In this document: one piece after another, positions 35,515 through 45,002 of the stretch
How positions within the stretch are numbered: the first letter of the stretch is position 1
Layout: every line of letters starts with the position of its first letter
Assembly (NCBI RefSeq): GCF_025947345.1
Contig: NZ_CP110011.1
Coordinates: 4,774,001 to 4,838,000, forward strand
Direction of reading: 5' to 3'
Length of the DNA stretch: 64,000 nt
From: Flavobacterium sp. N502536
GTDB lineage: Bacteria > Bacteroidota > Bacteroidia > Flavobacteriales > Flavobacteriaceae
Position numbers and translations under genes: made by a program
The notes under the pieces: model-generated
Database searches by the model: none
The model's input: only the letters and a program-made list of their open reading frames with translations
Told to the model about the DNA's origin: nothing

Positions 35515-36021
35515 ATGAAAACGGAATTAAAACAAGACATTACCACTACTATCGGACAATTTTACGATACGCTTTCTCTTTTTACGCAGAACGAAGTAAA
35601 TCAAGTACCGTTTGAAGGAAGCTGGACTGGCGGACAGGTTGCCCGTCATATTATAAAATCGACCTCAGGGCTGCGTCAGGTTTGCGAAGCGAATACACAA
35701 AAACTTCCCGCCAACTACGACGAAAAAATTCCTCTAATCAAAGAGATATTTCTCAATTTCAGCACCAAATACAACTCCCCTGATTTTATATATCCCGAAG
35801 ACCGCGAATATGATAAAACCGAGTTGCTTTCGAGTCTTCAAAGAATTGAAAAGGAAATGCAGGATATTGCCGAAAATTATGATTTAACACTCACCTGTAT
35901 GGATTTTGAAATACCGGGTATTGGAAATTTAACAATCTACGAGTTATTAAACTTCTGTGTCATGCACTCCAAAAGACATTTAAATCAATTGCAAAACGTT
36001 TATAATGTTGTAAAAAACTAA
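35515..36021 (+). CDS. DinB-family protein
   Basis: A 168-residue four-helix-bundle protein. The metal-ligand histidines of the DinB/YfiT fold appear as VARHII near residue 45 and MHSKRHLNQL near 150. Members include thiol-dependent transferases; the specific role is unknown. It lies between the VOC gene and a small membrane protein. Confidence 0.8.
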   Translation: MKTELKQDITTTIGQFYDTLSLFTQNEVNQVPFEGSWTGGQVARHIIKSTSGLRQVCEANTQKLPANYDEKIPLIKEIFLNFSTKYNSPDFIYPEDREYDKTELLSSLQRIEKEMQDIAENYDLTLTCMDFEIPGIGNLTIYELLNFCVMHSKRHLNQLQNVYNVVKN

Positions 36022-36023
36022 AT

Positions 36024-36497
36024 ATGAGATCCAAAACCAAAACCATTTTAACCTCCTGGCTCGTTGCCGGGACATTAGACCTGACGGCAGCCATTACAGT
36101 TTATGCTTTTATACTCCAAAAAACCACTGCAATAAAACTGTTGCAATCCATTGCAAGCGGCGTTTTTAAAAAAGAAGCCTACAGTGGAGGCTCATTAATG
36201 GCACTCTTCGGTGTTGGATTCCATTACTTAATTGCACTAAGCTTCGCCTGGTTTTATTTTATCATTTATCCTTATTTGCCATTTCTCAAAAAAAGTGCAG
36301 TTGTTTCAGGATTCCTCTATGGAATATTCGTCTGGATCATTATGAATCTAATTGTATTGCCAATTACCTTTCCTGTGCTTCCCGAAAAACACTTAGATTT
36401 CCCGTTATTCCTGTCCATGTTGATTCTGATGTTCTGCATCGGACTTCCCATTGCACTTATAACGCGAAAATATTATAGTTTTCAGACGCAGTCCTAA
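36024..36497 (+). CDS. Small integral membrane protein (YagU/DUF1440-like)
   Basis: A 157-residue protein with four hydrophobic helices (about 8-30, 58-80, 90-118, 128-148). The opening LTSWLVAGTLDLTAAITVY is like DUF1440 proteins. The start is 2 bases after the DinB stop, so they are co-translated. Function unknown. Confidence 0.7.
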   Translation: MRSKTKTILTSWLVAGTLDLTAAITVYAFILQKTTAIKLLQSIASGVFKKEAYSGGSLMALFGVGFHYLIALSFAWFYFIIYPYLPFLKKSAVVSGFLYGIFVWIIMNLIVLPITFPVLPEKHLDFPLFLSMLILMFCIGLPIALITRKYYSFQTQS

Positions 36498-36522
36498 CGG
36501 TAAACCTGAAATACAAAACGTC

Positions 36523-36554
36523 AAAAATCCCTTTTCATACAAAGGGATTTTTTT
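36523..36554 (+). terminator. Terminator closing the VOC-DinB-membrane protein operon
   Basis: AAAAATCCCTTT pairs with AAAGGGATTTTT, followed by further T. Confidence 0.85.
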
Positions 36555-36749
36555 GTTTTTAGCCCCTTAACGTAACTTTTCTACTTTTATTTTGCTCATA
36601 CAATGTTAATTATATAAACTTCCAAAAAAGTTGTGTAAGATTTATACTTCAGTAATCAGGTAACTTTAATCTTTGATACTAAGAAGGAAATCCGCCTTTT
36701 AAAAATTCGTATCAGCCGATTTTTGATTTAATTCTTAAAACACAACATT

Positions 36750-37508
36750 TTGATTCTCACTATAAAAAATACATTCACCGAAATAGGAAATGCAACGTTG
36801 TTTGCCAAGCAGTTTTTTAAGGAGGTTTTTGTGCCTCCTTATGAGGCCAGAGAGTTTATCAAACAATGTTATGCCATTGGCTATAAATCATTGCCTTTGG
36901 TGGCCATAACCGGTTTCATTATGGGGCTGGTCCTCACGCTGCAATCACGTCCGACACTTGTTAATTTTGGGGCAGAATCCTGGTTGCCCGGAATGGTAGC
37001 CCTTTCGCTCATAAGAGAAATTGCTCCTGTAATTACGGCTTTGATCTGCGCCGGAAAAATTTCCTCCGGAATTGGTGCCGAACTGGGCTCGATGAAAGTA
37101 ACAGAGCAAATTGATGCGATGGAAGTCTCCGCCATTAATCCGTACAATTATCTGGTAGTGACCCGAATTTTAGCCTGCACGCTAATGGTTCCTATCTTAG
37201 TCATTTTTGCAGATGCGGTAGGGATACTAGGTGGTTATGTTGGAATTAATATTCATGGGGATGTTAATTTTTATCGTTATCTGACTCAGATTCTACAGTC
37301 ATTGGAGTATTTAGACCTCATTCCCGCCACGATTAAAACTTTCTTTTTTGGATTCTTTATCGGAATGATAGGATGTTTTAAAGGGTTTAATGCCTCTAAC
37401 GGAACTGAAAGTGTAGGTAAAGCAGCCAATTCAGCAGTGGTAACGGCTTCCCTCAGCATTTTTATTATCGATATGGTTGCCGTTCAAATAACCGATTTAT
37501 TCTTTTAA
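36750..37508 (+). CDS. MlaE-type phospholipid ABC transporter permease
   Basis: A 252-residue permease of the Mla/MCE transporter family that moves phospholipids between inner and outer membranes. GFIMGLVLTLQSRPTL and the signature ICAGKISSGIGAELGSMKVTEQIDAMEV are diagnostic. No ATG is available: a stop lies at 36729 and the first usable codon is TTG at 36750 (with ATT just before), so this is a non-ATG start. MlaF follows 2 bases downstream. Confidence 0.88.
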   Translation: MILTIKNTFTEIGNATLFAKQFFKEVFVPPYEAREFIKQCYAIGYKSLPLVAITGFIMGLVLTLQSRPTLVNFGAESWLPGMVALSLIREIAPVITALICAGKISSGIGAELGSMKVTEQIDAMEVSAINPYNYLVVTRILACTLMVPILVIFADAVGILGGYVGINIHGDVNFYRYLTQILQSLEYLDLIPATIKTFFFGFFIGMIGCFKGFNASNGTESVGKAANSAVVTASLSIFIIDMVAVQITDLFF

Positions 37509-37510
37509 CC

Positions 37511-38287
37511 ATGATTAAAGAAAAAGAAAATAAAGCCACTACAAAAGAAAAAAGCAAAACTCCAATCATAGAGATCAGGGATTTGCACAAAACTTTTGGT
37601 ACCGATAATACCGTTTTACAGGGTGTAAATCTGACCGTCAATAAAGGAGAAGATTTAGTGATTCTGGGACGTTCGGGTTCCGGAAAATCGGTCACCATAA
37701 AATGCATCGTAGGACTAATAACTCCGGATCAGGGCGAAATAAGAGTGTTTGACGAAAATGTGCTGAACCTAACCAAACCGGAGCTCAATAAAATCAGAGT
37801 CCGAATTGGTTTTTTGTTTCAAAGTGGCGCTTTGTACGATTCAATGTCGGTACGCGAAAATCTGGCTTTCACTTTACAAAAACACAATAGGGATTTAACG
37901 CCAGAAGAAGTCGAGCATGAAGTGATGGAAGCGCTGGACAACGTAGGTTTGAGTGATGCCATCGATAAAATGCCAGCCGAATTATCGGGTGGGATGCAAA
38001 AAAGAATTGGCTTGGCCAGAACCTTGATCTTACAACCGGAAATCATTTTATACGACGAGCCTACAACTGGCTTAGACACTATAACCTCCCGGGAAATAAG
38101 CGAATTAATTCTGGACATTAAGCACAAGCGCAAAACGACCTCGATCATTATTACCCACGATATGGCCTGCGCAAAATTGACTGCTGACCGGATTATGGTT
38201 TTGAAAGATGGCGTCATACATGCCGAAGGAACTTATGAAGAACTGGAAAAAAACGAAGACGAATGGGTACGCTCATTCTTTGAATAA
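37511..38287 (+). CDS. MlaF-type ABC transporter ATP-binding protein
   Basis: A 258-residue ATPase. Walker A GRSGSGKS, the signature LSGGMQKR, Walker B EIILYDEPTTGLD and the H-loop ITHDM are all intact. The Mla-type FLFQSGALYDSMSV Q-loop region is present. A Lys/Glu-rich extension of about 18 residues precedes the domain. It sits between MlaE and the MCE protein. Confidence 0.92.
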   Translation: MIKEKENKATTKEKSKTPIIEIRDLHKTFGTDNTVLQGVNLTVNKGEDLVILGRSGSGKSVTIKCIVGLITPDQGEIRVFDENVLNLTKPELNKIRVRIGFLFQSGALYDSMSVRENLAFTLQKHNRDLTPEEVEHEVMEALDNVGLSDAIDKMPAELSGGMQKRIGLARTLILQPEIILYDEPTTGLDTITSREISELILDIKHKRKTTSIIITHDMACAKLTADRIMVLKDGVIHAEGTYEELEKNEDEWVRSFFE

Positions 38288-38309
38288 AGCAAAATAAATA
38301 GTAGAAATC

Positions 38310-39137
38310 ATGGATAAACAATCTGGATATACCTGGAAATTAGGAATGTTTGTAGCAATTGGATTGCTACTTTTTATAATGGCCATATACTTTATAGGGA
38401 AACAAAAAAACCTCTTTGGCTCCACCTTTCACATTAGCTCCCGATTTAAAACTGTGAGCGGTTTAGAAGTGGGCAATAATGTTCGCTTTTCGGGAATCAA
38501 TATCGGTACGGTCGAAGAAATCAGACTGATTAACGACTCGTCTGTAGTGGTTTCAATGGTCATTAAAGACGATGTTCGGGAATTTATCAAAACAGATGCC
38601 CGCGCCAGTATTGGTTCGGACGGATTGATGGGAGACAAAGTCCTGACTATTTCTCCCGGTGTAAAGTCACAAAAGGCAATTGAAAACAATGGTGCCATAG
38701 CTTCAATCGACGGAATCGAAATGCAGGACATCATGAAAAGTGTCAAGAAAAGTGTTGACAATGTAGGGGTTATTTCAAACGAACTGGCCATTTTCAGTCA
38801 TAGCATGAACAACGGAAACGGTGCTCTGGCCAGACTGGTTCGCGATGATAAGATGGCGAATAGCGTTTCGAATACCCTTTCGAATCTGGAAAGTGGTACC
38901 AAAGGTTTTAGTGATAATATGGAAGCTGCCAAAAGTAATTTCCTGTTGAGAGGATACTTTAGAAAAAAAGAGAAAGAAAAGGAAAAACAGAAAGAGGAAG
39001 CCAAAGAGAAAAAGGAAGAGCAGCAGGAAAAAGCCAACAAAGAGAAAGAAGAAAAAGCGAAAGACGAGAAACAAAAACAGGAAAAGCAAAAGGAAGAAGA
39101 GGCTAAAAAAGCAGCTGCCGGAAAAGAAAAATCATAG
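38310..39137 (+). CDS. MCE-domain (MlaD-like) protein with charged C-terminal tail
   Basis: A 275-residue substrate-binding component: one N-terminal membrane anchor (about 10-30), then an MCE domain (about 38-118, TVSGLEVGNNVRFSGINIG ... GLMGDKVLTISPG). Residues about 218-275 are almost entirely Lys, Glu, Gln and Ala, a highly charged helix absent from E. coli MlaD. It completes an MlaE-F-D operon; no MlaB/C is seen here. Confidence 0.88.
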   Translation: MDKQSGYTWKLGMFVAIGLLLFIMAIYFIGKQKNLFGSTFHISSRFKTVSGLEVGNNVRFSGINIGTVEEIRLINDSSVVVSMVIKDDVREFIKTDARASIGSDGLMGDKVLTISPGVKSQKAIENNGAIASIDGIEMQDIMKSVKKSVDNVGVISNELAIFSHSMNNGNGALARLVRDDKMANSVSNTLSNLESGTKGFSDNMEAAKSNFLLRGYFRKKEKEKEKQKEEAKEKKEEQQEKANKEKEEKAKDEKQKQEKQKEEEAKKAAAGKEKS

Positions 39138-39217
39138 TTGTTTTTGCCAACAAATAAAAACACAAACTACACATTATTAGGTATTTACAAACAAAAATAT
39201 AACATAACAAAACTACA

Positions 39218-39706
39218 ATGAAAACGAAGAAACAAAATAAAAGCAGTACCTTTGAGAAATTCGCCACCCATGTTTCTAAGGCGGCAGGAAGTACTCCTGC
39301 TTTTATTAGTGCCTTTTTAATTGTGGTCATCTGGGCAATTTCGGGACCCTTTTTCGGTTATTCGGAAACCTGGCAACTGGTGATTAATACCGGAACTACT
39401 ATTATTACTTTTCTGATGGTTTTTTTAATTCAGAAAGCGCAAAATAAAGATTCACTTGCCATTCAGTTAAAACTAAACGAGCTGGTTGCTTCCAACGAAT
39501 ACTCAAGCAACAGTTTGGTAGATATCGAAAGTATGACGGAAGAAGAAATGATTATTGTGCAGAAATACTACCAGCATCTTAGTGCGCTTGCCAAAAAAGA
39601 TGAGAGCATCAGAAACTCACATTCGATTGCAGAAGCCCACGAGCAGCACCAGCGAAAAGACAAAACCCGAACAAAATCCCGTACCCCAAATCGCACTAAA
39701 AAATGA
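39218..39706 (+). CDS. Low-affinity iron permease-family membrane protein
   Basis: A 162-residue protein with two membrane helices. FEKFATHVSKAAGSTPAFISAF and WQLVINTGTTIITFLMVFLIQKAQNKD are the hallmarks of the low-affinity iron permease (FET4-like) family, whose bacterial members have unproven transport function. Its C-terminus is basic. It overlaps the next gene by 4 bases. Confidence 0.83.
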   Translation: MKTKKQNKSSTFEKFATHVSKAAGSTPAFISAFLIVVIWAISGPFFGYSETWQLVINTGTTIITFLMVFLIQKAQNKDSLAIQLKLNELVASNEYSSNSLVDIESMTEEEMIIVQKYYQHLSALAKKDESIRNSHSIAEAHEQHQRKDKTRTKSRTPNRTKK

Positions 39707-40902
39707 AACTACGATCGACCGAAACTTTCTGGCTCCTGAGGAATGCTATGAAAACCAGCTATCCTTCTATCGATTCCGACAAAAACACAGCAATTTTAAT
39801 CATCGGCGGCGGAATAACCGGAGCCCTGATCGCCTACAAATTAATTGCTGAAGGAAAAAAAATTATATTGGTGGATCGTCGTGATATTTGCAACGGAAGT
39901 ACCGCGGCAAGTACAGCTTTACTGCAATATGAAATTGATGTTTCCTTACACGAACTCATCGAAATGAGAGGGTTAAACTGTGCCCTTGACAGTTATAGAA
40001 ACGGTAAAAAGGCAATTTTTGACCTTCGTACGATAATCGATACCATAAAAAGCGACTGTCAGTTTGAATTCAAAAAAAGCATTTATTATTGTTCGTTAAA
40101 AAAAGATCTTCCCTTTCTGAAAGCTGAATTCAACACCCGAAAAGAACATGGATTTGATGTGAACTGGCTGGAAAAATGGGATCTCGAAAAACTGGGTTTA
40201 AATGCCCTCGCAGCAATCGAATCTAAAACTGCGGCCGTGATGGATCCTTTTAAACTCGCCAATGATTTGCTGATCTACTGTCAAAAAAAAGGCATGGAAA
40301 TTCTGGATAGAACCAACATTACTGCTATAGAAAAGCAAAACGGGAAACTGATTGCCAGTACTGAAAACAACTACAACATTACCGCAGATCATATCATACA
40401 TTGTAGTGGTTACGAAAGCACCGAAACACTCAAAGAAAAAGTCGTAGACCTAAAAAGCACTTATGTCATTGCCTCCGAAAGCCTGCCCGTTCTGCCGGCA
40501 GCGTTCCGAAATGCAATTTTTTGGGATACCTCCTCTCCCTATCTCTATTTTAGAGCGACTTCCGACAATCGCATCATTATGGGCGGTGGTGATGAAGAGT
40601 TTAAAAACCCTGTAAAGCGTGATAAATTATTACCCAAAAAAGAGCAGCTTTTATTGAAGAAGTTCCAGCGAAAATTTCCGGATATTGATTTCAAAATCGA
40701 TTATTCGTGGGCCGGAACTTTTGGAGAAACAAAAGACGGACTTCCCTATTTTGGGAAACCCGATCCCCATAAAAATGAGCATTATGTACTGGGTTTTGGC
40801 GGAAACGGAATTACTTTTAGCGTCATAGGTATGAACTCGATACTGGACTCGATTAACAATACCAAAAATCAGGATTTAGATTATTATCGGTTTGGGAGAT
40901 AG
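39703..40902 (+). CDS. FAD-dependent oxidoreductase (DAO family)
   Basis: A 399-residue D-amino-acid-oxidase-fold flavoprotein. The FAD-binding GGGITGALIAYKLIAEG comes early, GSTAASTALLQYEID follows, and GFGGNGITFSVIG closes the domain. No C-terminal Rieske domain is present, unlike some relatives. The 4-base overlap with the iron-permease-like gene implies co-translation. Substrate unknown. Confidence 0.85.
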   Translation: MKLRSTETFWLLRNAMKTSYPSIDSDKNTAILIIGGGITGALIAYKLIAEGKKIILVDRRDICNGSTAASTALLQYEIDVSLHELIEMRGLNCALDSYRNGKKAIFDLRTIIDTIKSDCQFEFKKSIYYCSLKKDLPFLKAEFNTRKEHGFDVNWLEKWDLEKLGLNALAAIESKTAAVMDPFKLANDLLIYCQKKGMEILDRTNITAIEKQNGKLIASTENNYNITADHIIHCSGYESTETLKEKVVDLKSTYVIASESLPVLPAAFRNAIFWDTSSPYLYFRATSDNRIIMGGGDEEFKNPVKRDKLLPKKEQLLLKKFQRKFPDIDFKIDYSWAGTFGETKDGLPYFGKPDPHKNEHYVLGFGGNGITFSVIGMNSILDSINNTKNQDLDYYRFGR

Positions 40903-41088
40903 CTTTTTTTTGAGGGGCAAAGAGGCAAAGTGGCAGAGGTTCAAAGGTTTTTTGTTGTATTCTAAAAGCTGGTTATTGAAGCTAAACTGCAAATAATACG
41001 AACATCACTTTCTTCTCAAAGTTTTAATGAAACGCTTTAAAATTAACGTTTAAAGTCTTTACTTTACTGCGGTACAAACGCACTATTC

Positions 41089-41604
41089 ATGAAAAGTTTT
41101 TCATTCTCTCCTTTATCCGACAAAGAGGCTACTATTTTGATTTTAGGGACAATGCCCGGAACAAAATCACTGGAATTAAACCAATATTACGGACATAATC
41201 AGAATAATTTCTGGAAATTTATGTTTGCCATTTTGAAAGAGGATTTCTCGAACGATTATGAAATTCGAAAAACGCTGCTGCAAAAAAATAATATTGCTGT
41301 ATGGGATGTTTTACAGCATTGCGAAAGAGTGGGAAGTTTGGATAGCGCTATAAAAAATGAAACCGCAAATGATTTTGAAACGTTTTTGCAACAGCATCCC
41401 AAGATCACCACTATTCTTTTTAACGGACAAAAAGCGGCAGCATTCTTCAAAAAATATGTTCAACTGAAAAAAACGTATCAACTCATCACCTTACCCTCCA
41501 CAAGTCCTGCAAACGCTGGTAAAACCTATCAGTCTAAACTGGAAGAATGGAGATTTTCTCTTGGCGCACAACACCGTAATCCGGACACCCTTCACACCGA
41601 TTAA
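41089..41604 (+). CDS. DNA-deoxyinosine glycosylase (UDG superfamily)
   Basis: A 171-residue base-excision repair enzyme of the hypoxanthine-DNA glycosylase branch of the uracil-DNA glycosylase superfamily. The three marker segments are present: LILGTMPGTKSL (active-site loop), YYGHNQNNFWKFM, and LPSTSPANA. It removes deaminated purines from DNA by family analogy. Single-gene unit. Confidence 0.88.
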   Translation: MKSFSFSPLSDKEATILILGTMPGTKSLELNQYYGHNQNNFWKFMFAILKEDFSNDYEIRKTLLQKNNIAVWDVLQHCERVGSLDSAIKNETANDFETFLQQHPKITTILFNGQKAAAFFKKYVQLKKTYQLITLPSTSPANAGKTYQSKLEEWRFSLGAQHRNPDTLHTD

Positions 41605-41753
41605 AGTACTTCCTTAAAAGTATCGAAAACCTCTAAAATCTTCTCAGCTTTAAATTAGAGAAGAAACATTTGTTGGCTTAGTCATTTTTTGGAAAAAGTT
41701 ATTCTATTTTAGGGTAGCTTTGTTATATCATTCAAAACCAAAACGATATCATT

Positions 41754-42188
41754 ATGAAAATTCAAACCTATTACAATCATATCCGGTTTTATACTCCACA
41801 TCATTTTGTTTATTATCCGGTTTTAGTCTTATTTTTAGGAAGCAGTATTTATTTTGCTTTCACTACCGAAAACACCCTTATCTGGTGCTTTATCAGTGTT
41901 TGTTTTGTGTTTTTATTCTGCCTTGCGTATATGCTGCGCCAGCATTATGCCCTTACGCTTCAAAACCGAATTGTACGATTGGAACTTCGCTATCGCTATT
42001 TTACACTGACCGGAAAAAGGCTCGAAGAATTTGAATACAAACTAACCGACGATCAGATCTTTGCTTTAAGATTTGCTCCCGATAATGAAATTCTGCCTCT
42101 GCTTCAGGATGCCCTTAAAAACAACCTCAGCGGAGACGCTATTAAAAAAGCCATCGTACACTGGAGAGCCGATTACAACAGGGTATAA
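41754..42188 (+). CDS. DUF6526-like membrane protein
   Basis: A 144-residue protein with two adjacent membrane helices (about 20-60) and a cytoplasmic C-terminal part (VRLELRYRYFTLTGKRLEEFEYKL) of the pattern found in DUF6526 proteins. Function unknown. TAGCTTTG at 41715-41722 is the -7 box. Confidence 0.72.
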   Translation: MKIQTYYNHIRFYTPHHFVYYPVLVLFLGSSIYFAFTTENTLIWCFISVCFVFLFCLAYMLRQHYALTLQNRIVRLELRYRYFTLTGKRLEEFEYKLTDDQIFALRFAPDNEILPLLQDALKNNLSGDAIKKAIVHWRADYNRV

Positions 42189-42225
42189 AAAGCAATTCAT
42201 CTCTCGTTCACCTGACTTAGAACCG

Positions 42226-43401
42226 TTACAACTCAGCTCTTCTTTTCTTATTGAATAAAATATAAATTAGAAAAAGAATCACCCAAACCGTTGCAATCAC
42301 ACCAAAAAAGATCGCTATAATTGACGGATGCAGATAGTTGGGTTCGTAAAACAGCCTCTCGAGGGTTGAAAATTTCTCCGTTAATGCTTTTCGGTCAAAA
42401 TTGTTTCTGATCGCATTCAGCATCTCATCCTTATGGTCTCTAAAGTAAAAAGCATCTGCCGCAAGCTGCTTCGGAACGATATTACTTTCGATCTTATACT
42501 TTTTCAGAAGTGTATCTAACTTTTGAAAATGCAACTGCAGCGAATCTTTCCCGTATTTGTACAATAGCTTATATCGTTGCACGGCAGCATCCAACTGTTG
42601 TTTTTCAGGTGTAACTCCTGCTACGGGTTTAAAAAGTGACTTGTTTTCGAGAAAAATGCAAATGCTGTCATCGTACTGAGGACGTACTTCCTGGCCTTTA
42701 AAAATAATTTCGGTACTGTCGTTAATGGTCTTTTTGGTTATAATTCTTCCGGTAAGTTCTTTTTTATCAAAACCTAATTCATCCAGAACGCTACTGGTCA
42801 CTGTCGAAGCTTTATCAAAATCTTTGGTCAGTACTTTTAAAGTGTCGATACTATAATACCTGCTTTCTGTATTGTAATACCCATTTGAGATCAAAACACT
42901 ATCCACTTCCTCCACCACCGGATATGGTTTTGGACATAAAATATGAACCGGATTAAATAATTTCTCCGAACTGTATGAGGTATAATTGTATAAAAACGGA
43001 TTCAAAACATTCAGTAACGTTTTGTCTTCATTCAATTTATGCTCTGACAGTTCGCTTCGTAATTTGGCATTCAGTCCAAAACTGTAACTGATAAAAAAGG
43101 AGAAACTCAAGAAACAAATCAGCAGCAATAAAAGACCGATTTTAAGCAAGTTGCCAAAAGCATAGTCCTTTCGGGAATGTTTTTTAACTAAAAAAATCAG
43201 GAAGAAAAATAAAAATAAACCGCTGATAAAAAAATGGGAAATGGAAACATCATCATAAAATTTGAATCTGTAAAATTCAAAATAAGTATTGATAGCGGCA
43301 AGACCTTCAAACTTAAAAAAGCCATATAAAAAATAACCTAAATGAATCAACAACAGTACTACAAGTGATTTTACGAAGAATTGCTTTAATTTTTTATCCA
43401 T
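42226..43401 (-). CDS. Hypothetical multi-span membrane protein
   Basis: A 391-residue protein with three hydrophobic helices near the N-terminus (about 10-30, 50-72, 85-110), a soluble central domain of about 220 residues, and one C-terminal helix followed by KKRRAEL. I do not recognise the family; no catalytic motif is visible. It lies between convergent and same-strand units and seems to be transcribed alone. Confidence 0.7.
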   Translation of the reverse strand: MDKKLKQFFVKSLVVLLLIHLGYFLYGFFKFEGLAAINTYFEFYRFKFYDDVSISHFFISGLFLFFFLIFLVKKHSRKDYAFGNLLKIGLLLLLICFLSFSFFISYSFGLNAKLRSELSEHKLNEDKTLLNVLNPFLYNYTSYSSEKLFNPVHILCPKPYPVVEEVDSVLISNGYYNTESRYYSIDTLKVLTKDFDKASTVTSSVLDELGFDKKELTGRIITKKTINDSTEIIFKGQEVRPQYDDSICIFLENKSLFKPVAGVTPEKQQLDAAVQRYKLLYKYGKDSLQLHFQKLDTLLKKYKIESNIVPKQLAADAFYFRDHKDEMLNAIRNNFDRKALTEKFSTLERLFYEPNYLHPSIIAIFFGVIATVWVILFLIYILFNKKRRAEL

Positions 43402-43512
43402 ATTGTATTTGAGAATTTACTCTCAAATATAGCCAATCCGATTTAAAAATGAAATTTTTCTACGCTGCCGCGAAAAAAATAGTTGCGGCTCTGCTCTGTC
43501 CATCCAACATAC

Positions 43513-43556
43513 AAAAAAACAGAGCCTCTAACTCAGGTCAAAAGCTCTGTTTTTTT
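43513..43556 (-). terminator. Terminator of the sterol desaturase-like gene
   Basis: AACAGAGC ... GCTCTGTT with T7 on either side, so it can act in both directions. It lies just after the gene at 43600 on the minus strand. Confidence 0.75.
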
Positions 43557-43599
43557 CATAAAAAGAGTCTTTTCGTAAACTCCTCTGACGAAAACTTTA

Positions 43600-44823
43600 T
43601 TATTCTGATCGTTCCAATTGAAGAACAACGTTTTGATAATGGGTACTTAACGAGAATAACTGTTCAGCAAAAATCATAATGGCCAACGGAATAAAGAAAA
43701 AGGACAGTAAATTTTCCTGATATAAAAAATAGGTCGTTACCATAAATATTCTCAGGTATTCCAGATAGTAAATCCATCTTCTTTGTTCCAATAGCGCACC
43801 GCAATTGACCAGGGTTACCAGAATAATTAAAAGCACAAAAACTTTATCCGGCAGGTACAGCCAGTCAAAATAATACGTAAAAACGGTTAGAAATAAAGTA
43901 CAGATTCCAAGCTGTATATAAAGATAGTTCTTAAACCGAAGTCTTTGATGCGGATTTGCCTTATCCTGTAAAAAACGTTTCTCCAGGGTTGGCCGAATGT
44001 CCTGATCCATATGCGCGGGACTGCCAAACACCGCCTTCCATTTTGCTTTAAATCCTGTAGAGCGTTTCCACAATTCATAGATTTCAAAATAATAGTGAAA
44101 ATGCTGCCACAAAAAGCTATAGCTCTTGAGCGGATGCGTTAAACCGTACTTTGGTTTTTCTTCTTCTTCCTGAAAAGTTCCAAACAGACGATCCCAAAAA
44201 GTAAACATATCACCATAGTTTTTATCCAGATACTTCTCGTCAGAAGCATGGTGTATGCCATGAACAGAGGGTGTTACAAAAACATACTCCAGCCATTTTA
44301 TTCTGCCTATAAGCTGCGTATGCGTAAAAAACGAATAGGCTCCGTGCACAATCAGCATGGTAATGACCATTGACGGATGAAAACCAAGCAGCGGCAGTAC
44401 ACACCAAAATCCCGTTCTGATTACTGCCTGAAAGGTTGTAATTCTGGCTGCTGCCGTAAAATTAAACTCTTCGCTATGATGATGCACGATATGTGCGGCC
44501 CAGAAAAAATTGACTTCATGCCCCAATCGATGGTACCAATACCAGACAAAATCGGTCGCAAGAATTAAGGTAATCCAAACAAAAGCATTGCTTGGAATGT
44601 CAAAAATTCGATAGTTATCATAAATCAAATAATACAGTTGGTAAAAACTGGCCGCGATAAACAAATTGATTAAACGCTCTGCAATACCAATGCTGATATT
44701 TGAAACTGAACTTTCATAATTAAAAATTTCCGGTCTCTTTCGGCGCTGTGCAAGCTTGTACTCTAAAAAGAGGAAAAGAAAAAAAGCAGGCATCGCGAAG
44801 GCTAGAAAATTAATATGTTCCAT
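43600..44823 (-). CDS. Sterol desaturase / fatty acid hydroxylase-family protein
   Basis: A 407-residue integral membrane di-iron enzyme. The histidine clusters typical of the family are all present: HRLGHE, HIVHHHSEE and HGIHHASDE, between hydrophobic helices. Extra helices after about residue 290 form a second membrane block. Bacterial members hydroxylate lipids or carotenoids; the substrate here is unknown. Confidence 0.88.
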   Translation of the reverse strand: MEHINFLAFAMPAFFLFLFLEYKLAQRRKRPEIFNYESSVSNISIGIAERLINLFIAASFYQLYYLIYDNYRIFDIPSNAFVWITLILATDFVWYWYHRLGHEVNFFWAAHIVHHHSEEFNFTAAARITTFQAVIRTGFWCVLPLLGFHPSMVITMLIVHGAYSFFTHTQLIGRIKWLEYVFVTPSVHGIHHASDEKYLDKNYGDMFTFWDRLFGTFQEEEEKPKYGLTHPLKSYSFLWQHFHYYFEIYELWKRSTGFKAKWKAVFGSPAHMDQDIRPTLEKRFLQDKANPHQRLRFKNYLYIQLGICTLFLTVFTYYFDWLYLPDKVFVLLIILVTLVNCGALLEQRRWIYYLEYLRIFMVTTYFLYQENLLSFFFIPLAIMIFAEQLFSLSTHYQNVVLQLERSE

Positions 44824-45002
44824 TCTAAAAATTACTTTATTAATTCATAAAAAACTTAAAAAAAACACTTCAACCTGTCGAACAAGATTAGTAAACAGCT
44901 TACTACTCCTCTTAAACAAAGATATTTTCATCAATTAGTACCTTCTCTTTTGAAAATACTATTAATCAATGAAAACAATCTTTATAGGTAAAAATCTAAT
45001 TT

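Noticed and set aside
38775..39163. Phe/Leu-rich minus-strand ORFs
   Set aside because: They are the antisense of the Lys/Glu-rich MlaD tail; the apparent membrane segments are an artefact.
43449..43679. Plus-strand 76-codon ORF
   Set aside because: It runs through a bidirectional terminator and into the antisense of the desaturase-like gene.
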